From a gamma proteobacterium HIMB55 (GTDB lineage: Bacteria; Pseudomonadota; Gammaproteobacteria; Pseudomonadales; Halieaceae), in assembly GCA_000227505.4 (NCBI GenBank), contig AGIF02000001.1:950035-1014034 (forward strand): 64,000 nt of DNA. The letters run 5' to 3'. This document shows positions 55,498-64,000 of this stretch, one piece after another. The notes beneath the pieces are model-generated. The model saw only the letters and a program-made list of their open reading frames with translations, made no database searches and was not told where the DNA came from. Both the position numbers and the translations under genes were made by a program. The first letter of the stretch is position 1. Each line of letters opens with the position of its first letter.

Positions 55498-57465
55498 ATG
55501 TTGATCAGACGAACCTATCGGTTATTAGCCGCGAGCATAGCGTTCACGTTCTCGCACAGTGCACTTGCGATAGGCGTAGGGGAAATTGTGGTCAACTCCT
55601 ACGTGAATGAACCCCTGTCGGCAGACATTGCTATCTTGGATCCAAAAGATCTTTCTGAGTCTGAAGTCATCGCTTCATTGGCATCACTAGCAGATTTCGA
55701 CCGGCTGGATATCGAGCGCCACTACAGCCTGGGCGCACTTGTCTTTGAAACGGACATGAAGGGTGCTGGATCCTCAGTGATACGTGTCACAACTGCTGAC
55801 CCAATCCGCGAGCCGTATTTGAATTTCCTTGTCGAACTAAAATGGCCGGAGGGTAGAGTGCTGAGGGAGTACACGGTTTTTCTCGACCTGAGGCCAAGGC
55901 CCCAAGTTCAATCAGTGAAAAACGGTGTTAGCCAAGTTTCATCGCGAGTATCTCAGAAGGGATTACGGCGAGGCGAGTATCGTGTTGCGCAGAACGATAC
56001 CTTAGGTGCCATTGCTGCAAGGTTTAGAGTAGAGGGCGTCTCAATCGACCAAATGATGTTGGCGATAAAAGACGCGAACCGAGGAAAGTTTCTGCGAGAC
56101 AACATTAACGGTATTCGCGCGGGCGTATTGCTTGAGATTCCCTCGACTGTCGACGAGTCTCTTTCACCGCGTGACGCTGCGCAGCGGGTGGTCGATCAGT
56201 GGGATGAATGGAAGCGCCCTGCTGGTTCTAGGGGACTCCGCATTGTCGCTGACAATGAAATTGAAACCTATGAAGATTCGAAATCGGAGAATGACGTCAA
56301 GTCTGCACGTATTTCTGAGAGCGCGTCGGTTAGCTCAGTCGGTGTTCCACCGGCTTCATCAAGCGTCGTTTCCGAGTCGATTACATCTGAAAGTGAAACG
56401 GCTGGCGTAGCTAGCACTAACCTCGCCGCCATTGAGGCGCGCCTTGCAACGTTGAGCGATCAGCTGAGCGAAATCCAAGGCGTTGTGGCATCCAAGGATG
56501 AGGAAATAGCGTCGCTGAAAGCCGAGCTGGCAAAGCGTCCTCTCGCAAGCACCACTTCATCAATGCCCCCCCTTGAGAAACCCACAGAGCAGACGGAGGC
56601 AGAGTCCGGTCTTGGCGGCATACTGTGGGCTTTACTTATCGCAGCGCTGGGCACTATTGCCTATATCGCTCGTCGCAGATTCAGTGGTGCGGGAGAGGGA
56701 GGGTCTGGCGCTTCCATCGCAGCGACTGCCGACGAATTTGAGAACCCACTGGATGATTTGCTACCTGTACCGTCGCAGAAAGAGTCTATGAATCAACGCA
56801 GTGAATTAGAGGCGTCAAAAGGCTATGGAGAGTCATTGCTCACGGGATACGTAGCCGATCAATCGTTGGCAGATGCAATTGCTGAGGCGGAGATCTACGT
56901 TGCCTACGGACGCCACCAACATGCCTTGGACACACTGGAAGCAGCCTCGGCCGCTGAACCCGCGAATGCGCCGGGTTTACTGAAGATGCTGGAGATATAC
57001 ATCTCTCTTGATCGTATCGAAGAAGCGGAGCGCTTGATGACGATAATTGAGCAAACCGGTGATCGCGATGCCATGTCCGTGGCTGTCGCCACGCTCTCGG
57101 GCGTGAGCGATATTCTTGAAGGTGACGCCGCGGCAAAAGCGCTCGCGACTGAGTCAGAGATGGTCGAGTCAGACGTGGTTGAGTCAGGGGCGGTTGAATC
57201 AGCGGAACCTGATGAGATTGACGTTTCATTGGATCTTGAATTTCAGGAAGCGGCGAATGCGGAACGGGTTGTGCCCGAAGAAAGTGATACCTCAGGGATG
57301 CTGGATAACGATGAAGATCCGGCGGATACGGCGCTTGATCTCGCGCGAGCCTATCTAGACATGGGCGATAAGGCAGGGGCCAAAGACCTTCTAGAGACCG
57401 CTATCTCCATGGGTGATGAGGCTCAGGTTGAGGTGGCCCAACAGTTACTCGCCTCAATCGAGTAG
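55498..57465 (+). CDS. fimV: FimV/HubP-type polar landmark protein
   Basis: 655 residues, somewhat short for FimV. A signal peptide (ending ALA-IGVGE) precedes the FimV N-terminal domain with VNSYVNEPLSADI. A LysM peptidoglycan-binding domain (about 158-215, YRVAQNDTLGAIAARF), a Ser/Val-rich linker, a coiled coil (about 310-345), one transmembrane helix (about 371-391) and an acidic cytoplasmic part with TPR-like helices follow, ending in the FimV domain (ALDLARAYLDMGDKAGAKDLLE). Organises the cell pole and type IV pilus/chemotaxis machinery. A 15-base tandem repeat lies in the acidic linker at 57151-57204. Confidence 0.92.
   Translation: MLIRRTYRLLAASIAFTFSHSALAIGVGEIVVNSYVNEPLSADIAILDPKDLSESEVIASLASLADFDRLDIERHYSLGALVFETDMKGAGSSVIRVTTADPIREPYLNFLVELKWPEGRVLREYTVFLDLRPRPQVQSVKNGVSQVSSRVSQKGLRRGEYRVAQNDTLGAIAARFRVEGVSIDQMMLAIKDANRGKFLRDNINGIRAGVLLEIPSTVDESLSPRDAAQRVVDQWDEWKRPAGSRGLRIVADNEIETYEDSKSENDVKSARISESASVSSVGVPPASSSVVSESITSESETAGVASTNLAAIEARLATLSDQLSEIQGVVASKDEEIASLKAELAKRPLASTTSSMPPLEKPTEQTEAESGLGGILWALLIAALGTIAYIARRRFSGAGEGGSGASIAATADEFENPLDDLLPVPSQKESMNQRSELEASKGYGESLLTGYVADQSLADAIAEAEIYVAYGRHQHALDTLEAASAAEPANAPGLLKMLEIYISLDRIEEAERLMTIIEQTGDRDAMSVAVATLSGVSDILEGDAAAKALATESEMVESDVVESGAVESAEPDEIDVSLDLEFQEAANAERVVPEESDTSGMLDNDEDPADTALDLARAYLDMGDKAGAKDLLETAISMGDEAQVEVAQQLLASIE
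57151..57204 (+). repeat. 15-base tandem repeat inside fimV
   Basis: Units begin at 57151, 57166, 57181 and a partial one at 57196. Consensus GAGTCAG followed by four variable bases and GGTY. Encodes ESEMV, ESDVV, ESGAV, ESA in the acidic linker before the C-terminal FimV domain. The number of units could vary by slippage without frameshift. Confidence 0.75.
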
Positions 57466-57469
57466 GTTT

Positions 57470-58300
57470 ATGCAGTTCTCAGATAAAGCTCTCGCCCCTA
57501 ATACGAGAGTGGCGCTTCGTGTTGAGTACCATGGCGCCGCCTTTAACGGCTGGCAGGCCCAGACCAAGCTGAGTGTTCCCACGGTTCAAGAGGCGCTTGA
57601 GGCCGGATTATCAAAAATTGCGAATACCCCTATCAAAACCGCCTGCGCCGGTAGAACGGATACGGGTGTCCATGCCTCAGGACAAATCGTACACTTTGAT
57701 GATCCTGTGGGTCGCAGCCTAAAATCTTGGGTGTTCGGTGTTAATAGTGAAACACCCGATGCCGTTTCGATTCATTGGGCTGGCGAGGTTGAGCCCGATT
57801 TTCATGCTCGATTTAGTGCGAACTCTCGTCTTTACCGGTACGTTATATGCAATACGCCAACAAAGCCCGCGCAGTTGTCGGGGTTAGTCACCCATTACAA
57901 GCGTCCACTTGATGCCAATTTGATGAACGAGGCGGCTAGCGTCCTACTCGGGGAAAATGACTTTAGTGCCTTTCGCGCTGCAAGCTGCCAGTCCTCAACG
58001 CCGTGGCGAAACATGATCTCGATATCGGTTGAGCGACGTGGAGACTTTGTTTGGATAGATCTGGAAGCAAATGCCTTCCTCCATCATATGGTTCGAAATA
58101 TTGTCGGTAGTCTTCTGCTAATCGGTGCTGGATTACGGGATCTGCAATGGTTCTCTGACGTGTTTGATGGCAGGGATCGAGCAGTAGCGGGCGATACTGC
58201 CGCGGGAGCTGGACTCTACTTAGTGGGTGTTCGATATCCTGATCACTTCAATATCCCGCTGGTGGCTGATGCGCCTGCGTTCATGTCGCTAAAGATTTGA
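57470..58300 (+). CDS. truA: tRNA pseudouridine(38-40) synthase
   Basis: 276 residues from ATG 57470 (GTAGG upstream), five bases after fimV; the frame is open into fimV but the added residues are not conserved. RVEYHGAAFNGWQAQ start and catalytic Asp64 in AGRTDTGVHASGQ. Makes pseudouridine in the anticodon arm. Downstream trp genes follow closely, a common arrangement. Confidence 0.96.
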   Translation: MQFSDKALAPNTRVALRVEYHGAAFNGWQAQTKLSVPTVQEALEAGLSKIANTPIKTACAGRTDTGVHASGQIVHFDDPVGRSLKSWVFGVNSETPDAVSIHWAGEVEPDFHARFSANSRLYRYVICNTPTKPAQLSGLVTHYKRPLDANLMNEAASVLLGENDFSAFRAASCQSSTPWRNMISISVERRGDFVWIDLEANAFLHHMVRNIVGSLLLIGAGLRDLQWFSDVFDGRDRAVAGDTAAGAGLYLVGVRYPDHFNIPLVADAPAFMSLKI

Positions 58301-58330
58301 TACACTCGCCGACTTTTGGGAAGAGCCAAC

Positions 58331-58960
58331 GTGCAAGTTAAGATTTGCGGCATTACTAGGACTGACGATGCAATGGTTGCCGTCGAAGCTGGTGCGGACG
58401 CGATTGGCCTTATCTTTTACGCGGGCAGCAAGCGCTTCGTAAACCCCGACACGGCGGCAGATATTATTTCAAATGTCTCACCGTACACCTCTATTGTTGG
58501 ATTGTTCGTCAACGCAGACGCTGAATACGTGCAAACGGTGCTCAATCACTGTCCGCTATCACAGTTGCAGTTTCATGGCGATGAGTCACCTGAGTTTTGC
58601 AGCTCATTTAATCGACCTTATGTGAAGAGTGTGCCGGTCTCGAGTGCGGTAAACATGTCAGAAATTGTGGCAGCCCACCGCAATGCACGGGCTTACTTAT
58701 TCGATACGCAAGTACCGGGTGAGCATGGCGGTACGGGTAAAACCTTCGACTGGCAGCTTATGCCTAAGAAAAATATTGGACATCGTGTCCTTGCAGGCGG
58801 ATTAGACGCGGAAAACGTCGCAGAAGCCATTAGAATAGCGGCTCCAGATGCTGTCGACGTCAGTAGCGGGGTAGAAGTCAGTCCAGGCAAGAAGGATCCT
58901 GACAAGTTGTATCGATTTATTAGAGCGGCCAAGCGGGCCGACGAGGTGGTAGTCAAATGA
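58331..58960 (+). CDS. trpF: Phosphoribosylanthranilate isomerase
   Basis: About 209 residues from GTG 58331 with GGGAAGAG upstream; a TTG at 58316 is an alternative. TIM-barrel enzyme: VKICGITR with the catalytic Cys, [17 protein letters not shown], and the AGGLDAENV phosphate loop with DVSSGVE. Third step after anthranilate in tryptophan synthesis. Its TGA overlaps the trpB ATG. TACACT at 58301-58306 could be a -10 element, but no good -35 is seen. Confidence 0.95.
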   Translation: MQVKICGITRTDDAMVAVEAGADAIGLIFYAGSKRFVNPDTAADIISNVSPYTSIVGLFVNADAEYVQTVLNHCPLSQLQFHGDESPEFCSSFNRPYVKSVPVSSAVNMSEIVAAHRNARAYLFDTQVPGEHGGTGKTFDWQLMPKKNIGHRVLAGGLDAENVAEAIRIAAPDAVDVSSGVEVSPGKKDPDKLYRFIRAAKRADEVVVK

Positions 58961-60186
58961 CAATAGATATTAATCCAGACCTCTATGCGCAGGTCCCAGA
59001 CGAGCACGGCCGTTTCGGTGTTTACGGTGGCAAGTTTGTCGCGGAGACACTTATGTCGGCGTTGGCAGAGCTCGAGGCGCTGTATGATTCCCTAAAAGAT
59101 GATCCAGCGTTCCTGCGTGAATTTGACCTTGACTTGGCACATTACGTGGGGCGTCCGTCCCCGTTGTATGAAGCATCACGATGGTCAGACATGATTGGCG
59201 GTGGCCGGATTTATTTGAAGCGAGAAGACTTGAACCATACGGGTGCTCACAAGGTTAACAACACCATCGGGCAGGCGTTGCTCGCTAAGTACATGGGGAA
59301 AAAGCGCGTAATTGCAGAGACAGGTGCTGGCCAGCACGGTGTCGCAAGCGCAACAGTCGCCGCGCGTCTTGGCCTTGAGTGCCATGTTTTCATGGGTGAG
59401 GAAGATGTACGACGTCAGGCGTTAAACGTTTACCGCATGAAATTACTCGGCGCCACGGTTGTGCCCGTAACTTCAGGGTCTAAGACGCTTAAGGATGCCA
59501 TGAACGAGGCGCTCCGAGACTGGGTGACCAACGTTGACGACACGTTCTACATCATTGGGACAGTGGCAGGTCCACACCCTTACCCCATGCTAGTTCGTGA
59601 TTTCCAGAGCGTGATTGGTCGCGAGGCGCGAGCGCAGTCTTTGGCGATGACGGGCAAATTACCCGATGCACTTGTTGCCTGCGTGGGTGGCGGTTCGAAT
59701 GCGATCGGACTTTTCCATCCGTTTCTTGCAGACCATGACGTCGCTATGTATGGCGTAGAGGCGGGTGGCAAAGGCGTGAGCACTGGAGAACACGCAGCAC
59801 CTCTCAGTGCAGGTATTCCCGGCGTGTTACACGGCAATCGTACCTATCTTATGCAGGACGAGAACGGCCAAATCATGCACACCCATTCTGTCTCGGCAGG
59901 CCTTGATTATCCGGGCGTTGGACCAGAGCACGCGTGGTTGAAAGATATTGGCCGGGTTAACTATGTTGATGCTACCGATACCGAGGCGCTTGCGGCGTTT
60001 CATCGCGTAACGCGCGTTGAAGGCATTATGCCGGCGCTTGAGACGGCTCATGCGCTTGCGTATGCGGAAAAACTTGCGGCAACAATGACGCCTGATCAGC
60101 ACATTATCGTCAATCTCTCGGGTCGCGGCGACAAGGATATCTTAACCGTCGCTGAAATCGATGGCATCGAATTGGGAGCAGACTAA
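58957..60186 (+). CDS. trpB: Tryptophan synthase beta chain
   Basis: 409 residues. Condenses indole with serine using PLP on Lys99 (HTGAHKVNN). Other motifs: [17 protein letters not shown], the phosphate-binding [10 protein letters not shown] and [11 protein letters not shown] overlaps the trpF stop. Stop codon shares a base with the trpA start. Confidence 0.97.
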   Translation: MTIDINPDLYAQVPDEHGRFGVYGGKFVAETLMSALAELEALYDSLKDDPAFLREFDLDLAHYVGRPSPLYEASRWSDMIGGGRIYLKREDLNHTGAHKVNNTIGQALLAKYMGKKRVIAETGAGQHGVASATVAARLGLECHVFMGEEDVRRQALNVYRMKLLGATVVPVTSGSKTLKDAMNEALRDWVTNVDDTFYIIGTVAGPHPYPMLVRDFQSVIGREARAQSLAMTGKLPDALVACVGGGSNAIGLFHPFLADHDVAMYGVEAGGKGVSTGEHAAPLSAGIPGVLHGNRTYLMQDENGQIMHTHSVSAGLDYPGVGPEHAWLKDIGRVNYVDATDTEALAAFHRVTRVEGIMPALETAHALAYAEKLAATMTPDQHIIVNLSGRGDKDILTVAEIDGIELGAD

Positions 60187-61010
60187 TGTCCCGACTGGGT
60201 CCGCTCTTTGAGCAACTAAAAAGTGAAGGTCGGCGTGCGGTTATCCCTTACTTAGTAGCTGGCGATCCCAATGAAGGTCTCACAGTCCCCCTGATGCACG
60301 CACTGGTTGACGCGGGCGCCGACATTATTGAGGTGGGCGTACCATTCTCCGACCCAATGTCGGAAGGACCTACCATTCAAAAGGGTCACGAACGTGCGCT
60401 TGAGGGCGGCACGAGTCTTAAATCTACGCTTGCGCTTGTTGAAGAATTCAGACGGTCTAATGCGACGACACCGCTTGTTCTAATGGGATATGCCAATCCA
60501 TTGGAGCGGCAGGGCTACGCCTTTGTGGCTGACGCCTGCGCCGACGCCGGCATCGACGGCTTGATCACTGTTGATTTACCACCGGAAGAAGTGTCGGCAA
60601 TGAACGCCGAGCTTCAGCGTCGTGAGCTCGATAATATTTTCCTGATATCGCCGACAACGAGCGATGAACGCGTCGCTACGATTACCGAACAGGCGAGCGG
60701 CTTCATTTATTACGTCGCGCTTAAAGGTGTCACGGGCGCAGGCCATCTTGACACTGAAGCAGTAGAAACCCACCTATCGCTTATTCGCGGTCACACAGAT
60801 CTGCCTGTGGCCGTTGGTTTTGGTATCAAGGACGCGGAGACTGCTGCTACGGTTGCGGGTTGTGCTGATGCAGTTGTCGTGGGTAGCGCCTTGGTGGATT
60901 GCGTTGCTGCGGATTTCGCATCCAACGGCAACGCAGCAACTGCAATCGAAACGGCAAATTCATTGATCTCAACGATAAGAACTGGCGTAAATTTGGCAAC
61001 TTCCAAGTAA
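60186..61010 (+). CDS. trpA: Tryptophan synthase alpha chain
   Basis: 274 residues. Cleaves indole-3-glycerol phosphate to indole, channelled to TrpB. Glu49 is in DIIEVGVPFSDP. The residue equivalent to catalytic Asp60 is Glu60 (MSEGPTIQ, where E. coli has LADGPTIQ). PVAVGFGIKD and the phosphate loop VVGSALVD are normal. ATG overlaps trpB. Confidence 0.95.
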   Translation: MSRLGPLFEQLKSEGRRAVIPYLVAGDPNEGLTVPLMHALVDAGADIIEVGVPFSDPMSEGPTIQKGHERALEGGTSLKSTLALVEEFRRSNATTPLVLMGYANPLERQGYAFVADACADAGIDGLITVDLPPEEVSAMNAELQRRELDNIFLISPTTSDERVATITEQASGFIYYVALKGVTGAGHLDTEAVETHLSLIRGHTDLPVAVGFGIKDAETAATVAGCADAVVVGSALVDCVAADFASNGNAATAIETANSLISTIRTGVNLATSK

Positions 61011-61030
61011 AACCGTCATCGACGTATACT
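61001..61030 (+). promoter_or_regulatory. Possible promoter before accD
   Basis: TATACT (61025-61030) matches the -10 consensus at five of six positions and is followed by GCGCGC. TTCCAA (61001-61006), 18 bases upstream, is only a three-of-six -35. It would give accD-folC-dedD-cvpA expression independent of the trp genes. Confidence 0.35.
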
Positions 61031-61057
61031 GCGCGCTGAGTCGAGCAGGGGGCTTAA

Positions 61058-61924
61058 ATGAGTTGGATCGATAAGATTATTCCGTCTGGTGTTAGGAAGA
61101 CGGAAACCGAAAAGCGCGCGAATGTTCCGGAAGGGCTTTGGCGGAAATGTCCCAAGTGCGATTCCGTGCTGTATCGTCCGGATCTAGAGCGTAACGCCGA
61201 AGTATGCCCGAAGTGTGATCACCACATGCGTGTCACGGCGCGACGTCGCCTTGACCTTTTTCTCGATGAATTGGGCCGAACTGAGCTCTTTCCCGAGTTA
61301 GAAACGATTGATCGACTCAAGTTTAAAGATAAGAAACGCTATCGTGACCGTCTTACGACGGCTCAAAAGAGCACGGGTGAGAAGGACGCGATCATTGCGT
61401 ACAGAGGGACACTTCACGGCCTCGATGTCGTGGCGGTTGCCTTTGAGTTTAATTTTCATGGCGGTTCCATGGGCTATGCGGTTGGCGAAAAGTTCACCCG
61501 TGCTGCAGGCGTTGCCCTTGAAAACGGTATACCTCTCATCTGTTTTGCTGCCTCTGGCGGTGCTCGCATGCAGGAAGCCCTTATCTCGTTGATGCAAATG
61601 GCGAAAACATCGGCAGTCATCGAGCGTTTAAAGGCTGCGGGAGTGCCTTATGTATCGGTCATGACTGACCCCATCTACGGCGGCGTATCAGCATCGCTTG
61701 CACTGTTGGGCGATATCAATGTTGCAGAGCCCGACGCGCGAGCAGGTTTCGCTGGGCCAAACATTATCGAGCAGACGATCCGGCAAAAATTACCGCGCGG
61801 ATTCCAACGCAGTGAATTTCTACTCGAGCACGGTGCTATCGATATGATTATTCCTCGTGCTGAGATGCGCGACACGCTTGCAAGGGTGTTGTCGAAATTC
61901 ACCAACACTGCGCTAGCCTCGTAA
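61058..61924 (+). CDS. accD: Acetyl-CoA carboxylase carboxyltransferase subunit beta
   Basis: 288 residues. N-terminal zinc ribbon with Cys31, Cys34, Cys50 and Cys53, then the crotonase-like carboxyltransferase domain ([21 protein letters not shown] and [16 protein letters not shown]). Forms the carboxyltransferase with AccA; commits carbon to fatty-acid synthesis. trpA-accD-folC is a classic gammaproteobacterial order. Confidence 0.97.
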   Translation: MSWIDKIIPSGVRKTETEKRANVPEGLWRKCPKCDSVLYRPDLERNAEVCPKCDHHMRVTARRRLDLFLDELGRTELFPELETIDRLKFKDKKRYRDRLTTAQKSTGEKDAIIAYRGTLHGLDVVAVAFEFNFHGGSMGYAVGEKFTRAAGVALENGIPLICFAASGGARMQEALISLMQMAKTSAVIERLKAAGVPYVSVMTDPIYGGVSASLALLGDINVAEPDARAGFAGPNIIEQTIRQKLPRGFQRSEFLLEHGAIDMIIPRAEMRDTLARVLSKFTNTALAS

Positions 61925-61933
61925 ACCATACGG

Positions 61934-63196
61934 GTGGACGCGAAATCTCTCGGCACCTGGCTCTACGAGCTCGAGCAGCTTCACCCTTCGGCCATTGACC
62001 TCGGTTTAGCCCGGTGCGGCGAAGTTGCAGAACGGTTGGACCTACTATCACCCTCAGCAACAACCATTACAGTTGCAGGCACGAACGGTAAGGGCAGTAC
62101 CGTTGCTGTCATGGAAGCGCTCCTCTGCGAGCAGGGTGTTTCCTGTGGTGCTTTTACCTCACCTCATCTCATCGATTACAACGAGCGCATTCGCATTAAC
62201 GGCGTTGAGGTGAGCGATGAGCTGATTGTCCGCGCGTTTGAGGCAATCGATTTAGCACGCGGTGATATCTCGCTCACGTATTTCGAGTTTGGTGCCTTGG
62301 CCGCCTTGTGGGTGTTCCGTGAGTCAGGCGTTGCCTATCAATTGTTAGAGGTGGGGCTGGGCGGGCGCCTAGACGCGGTTAACATCATTGACGCTGACGT
62401 TGCAGTGGTTACGGCTATTGGTCTGGATCATCAGGAATGGTTGGGGTCTGATGTTGAGACAATAGCGATAGAAAAGTGCGGCATTGCGCGATCAGGTAAG
62501 CCATGCATTGTCGCCGACGAAACGGCGCCTAGCACAGTCATGCAAGCGCTTAACGAAACAGGTGCTCAGGCGATTAGAGCGGGTACCGACTATTTATTTT
62601 CGGAAGCGTTCTTTTCTTGGCAGGGTGCCTCACCAATCGCTTGGGGCGTGCCTGATGGTGTCATCCCATTGAATGCTGCTGCAGCGGTCGCAGCTTTGCT
62701 ATCTGCGGGGTGCTCTGTCGACGAGCGAAGCTTTGCAGGTGCAACCGCCAAATTGCGGTTACGTGGCAGACGCGAGCACATGCGAGTGGGAGATGTGAGC
62801 GTTGTCATGGATGTTGCTCACAACCCCGATGCGGCTTCGCGGTTGCACGAATTTCTCACGACTTTACCCCAGGTTGAGCAGACAATTGCCATATTTGCTG
62901 TCATGTCCGACAAGGACTGTCGTGATATGATTTCTACCCTCGAGACCGACGTCGATTTTTGGTGTTTACCCAATGGAATTGGCGGCGAGCGGGGTCAAGA
63001 TCCTGAGAAGCTTTCTGACTATTTGGGGGATAATAGTCGAGTGTTCGATTCGTTTGAAGAAAGCCTTAAGTGGGCGCTGGACCATTTAAATGGTGCGGGC
63101 CGTCTTCTTGTATTTGGTTCTTTTTTTACGGTGGCAGCGGGTATAGCCGCACTGCGACTGCGAGCCTCGAGCACTGAAGGCGCGATCGATGTTTAA
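61934..63196 (+). CDS. folC: Dihydrofolate/folylpolyglutamate synthase
   Basis: 420 residues. Mur-ligase fold: ATP loop VAGTNGKGS, TSPHLIDYNERIRING, YFEFGALAALW, and DVAHNPDAA. Adds glutamate to dihydropteroate and to folates. GTG start nine bases after accD; the last eight bases overlap dedD. Confidence 0.95.
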   Translation: MDAKSLGTWLYELEQLHPSAIDLGLARCGEVAERLDLLSPSATTITVAGTNGKGSTVAVMEALLCEQGVSCGAFTSPHLIDYNERIRINGVEVSDELIVRAFEAIDLARGDISLTYFEFGALAALWVFRESGVAYQLLEVGLGGRLDAVNIIDADVAVVTAIGLDHQEWLGSDVETIAIEKCGIARSGKPCIVADETAPSTVMQALNETGAQAIRAGTDYLFSEAFFSWQGASPIAWGVPDGVIPLNAAAAVAALLSAGCSVDERSFAGATAKLRLRGRREHMRVGDVSVVMDVAHNPDAASRLHEFLTTLPQVEQTIAIFAVMSDKDCRDMISTLETDVDFWCLPNGIGGERGQDPEKLSDYLGDNSRVFDSFEESLKWALDHLNGAGRLLVFGSFFTVAAGIAALRLRASSTEGAIDV

Positions 63197-63767
63197 GCAG
63201 CGACTCGTGGGTTTCATCGTCCTCGGTGCTTTGGCCATCATTTTTTGGCCCATCGTATTTGTATCCCCCGAGCCGGACCAAGAGTTGATGCTTCCTGTTT
63301 TTGAAATGCCTGAACGACCAGACGTTGTTATGTCAGAGCGGCGTGAGCCAATCCTCGAGCGAGTTGATAGGAATCGTTTGCCGGCCATAGAGAGAGCTGA
63401 GATTTCAGAGGAAACCACTGTCGACGCTATTGCGGCTGATCCCCAAGCTGAATTGATCGCTGCCGATAATGAGCCGAGTGGACAAACGGCCTCCCGTCAA
63501 CGAGCCGAGTTTGATGCGCAGGGACTGCCTGTGAGTTGGGAATTACAAGTGGCGACGTTGAGTGTTCAGCAGCGCGCAGAGGAGATTGCGGCCGAACTTC
63601 GAAAGAAAGGTCACAAAGCTTACGTATCGCCTGTTACTATACGGGCGCAGCAACTTTACAGAGTGCGTATTGGCCCCAATTTGCAGCGGCAGAGGCTGAT
63701 TGATATCCAAGCTGATATCGATGCTTACTTCGGTGTGGAGTCAAAAATAATTAAATTTGAGGTTTGA
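63189..63767 (+). CDS. dedD: SPOR-domain cell-division protein (DedD-like)
   Basis: 192 residues. Short cytoplasmic N-terminus, one transmembrane helix (about 7-27, LVGFIVLGALAIIFWPIVFV), an acidic linker, and a C-terminal SPOR domain (about 112-190: WELQVATLSVQQRAEEIAAELRKKGHKAY, YRVRIGPNLQRQRL). SPOR domains bind denuded glycan at the septum. Position between folC and cvpA matches dedD. Confidence 0.9.
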   Translation: MFKQRLVGFIVLGALAIIFWPIVFVSPEPDQELMLPVFEMPERPDVVMSERREPILERVDRNRLPAIERAEISEETTVDAIAADPQAELIAADNEPSGQTASRQRAEFDAQGLPVSWELQVATLSVQQRAEEIAAELRKKGHKAYVSPVTIRAQQLYRVRIGPNLQRQRLIDIQADIDAYFGVESKIIKFEV

Positions 63768-63773
63768 GAAACC

Positions 63774-64000
63774 TTGGAAGAGACACTCCTAGAAATTTTT
63801 GAAGACTTAAACCAATTCGATTGGGTCGTTTTAGGTGTTGTCGTCGTTTCGGCGCTTTTTGGCATGTCACGCGGGTTCGCGCGTGAAGTAACCTCTTTTC
63901 TAGGCTGGATTGGTGCCTTCGTTCTCGCCAACATCCTCGCACTCCCCGTATCAGAGACCATGAGCGGTGTCATCGACGATCGCTCGATTCGCTACATTAC
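63774..64000 (+). CDS. cvpA: CvpA family protein, N-terminal part (cut by window end)
   Basis: An open frame from TTG 63774, six bases after dedD, runs off the window. The first 76 residues show the CvpA pattern: FDWVVLGVVVVSALFGMSRG as the first membrane helix, REVTSFLGWIGAFVLAN as the second. Inner-membrane protein needed for colicin V export and implicated in envelope homeostasis; usually followed by purF. The start codon is inferred; the 3' end is missing. Confidence 0.85.
   Translation, partial: MEETLLEIFEDLNQFDWVVLGVVVVSALFGMSRGFAREVTSFLGWIGAFVLANILALPVSETMSGVIDDRSIRYI

Overview
The window is one contiguous, gene-dense stretch of a gammaproteobacterial chromosome. Housekeeping blocks follow the gammaproteobacterial order: nadB divergent from rpoE-rseA-rseB-rseC-mucD-lepA-lepB-rnc-era-recO-acpS, and leuC-leuD-leuB-asd-fimV-truA-trpF-trpB-trpA-accD-folC-dedD-cvpA. 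Together with lipid-directed accessory genes (CYP153, acyl-CoA dehydrogenase, acyl-CoA ligase, epoxide hydrolase) this suggests a marine oligotroph of the OM60/NOR5 (Halieaceae/Cellvibrionales) type. That placement is inferred from gene order and content, not from a marker-gene tree. I saw no transposase, integrase, phage gene or CRISPR array.

Layout. 1-9.1 kb: 3' end of trhO, a membrane-anchored trypsin-like protease, rarD, a giant DUF1631 protein with a degenerate EAL-like tail, ung, ygfZ/sdhE (divergent), nadB. 9.1-21.8 kb: the envelope-stress sigma factor with its anti-sigma system, then translation and RNA genes, cysM, mazG and adk. 21.8-31 kb: an accessory lipid/xenobiotic region with a GST, an SDR, a ferredoxin plus CYP153 P450, a DUF429 protein, an N-acyl-D-amino-acid deacylase-like amidohydrolase, and an acyl-CoA dehydrogenase paired with a kinase-DUF6285 fusion. 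It ends at a tRNA-Arg(CCT) with a good sigma70 promoter. 31-51 kb: a mixed region with a TrmA/RlmD-type methyltransferase, mnmH-selD (selenouridine), a soluble lytic transglycosylase, yciH, slyX, two hydrolases, an SRPBCC-SDR fusion, a small basic SutA-like protein, PlsC-type acyltransferase, methyltransferase, acyl-CoA ligase, two secreted proteins of unknown function and rlmL. 51-64 kb: leucine synthesis, asd, fimV, truA, tryptophan synthesis, accD, folC, dedD and the start of cvpA.

How the genes work together. RpoE, RseA and RseB form an envelope-stress circuit that probably starts its own transcription from a sigmaE-like promoter and includes the periplasmic protease MucD. The CYP153/ferredoxin pair would hydroxylate alkyl chains. 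The acyl-CoA dehydrogenase plus kinase pair resembles 4-hydroxyacyl-CoA phosphorylation/dehydration modules. SelD feeds selenophosphate to MnmH for tRNA wobble selenouridine.

Sequence-level character. The genome is compact. Several convergent pairs overlap at their stop codons, many genes are translationally coupled (ATGA, GTGA and especially TTGA), and TTG starts appear unusually common (about 13 of 62 genes as I assign starts). The strongest candidates for novelty are the kinase-DUF6285 fusion, the DUF1631-EAL-like protein, the SRPBCC-SDR fusion, the secreted protein pair before rlmL, and a stem-loop that would occlude the ribosome-binding site of the GST gene. I did not find an unmistakable new defence or mobile system.
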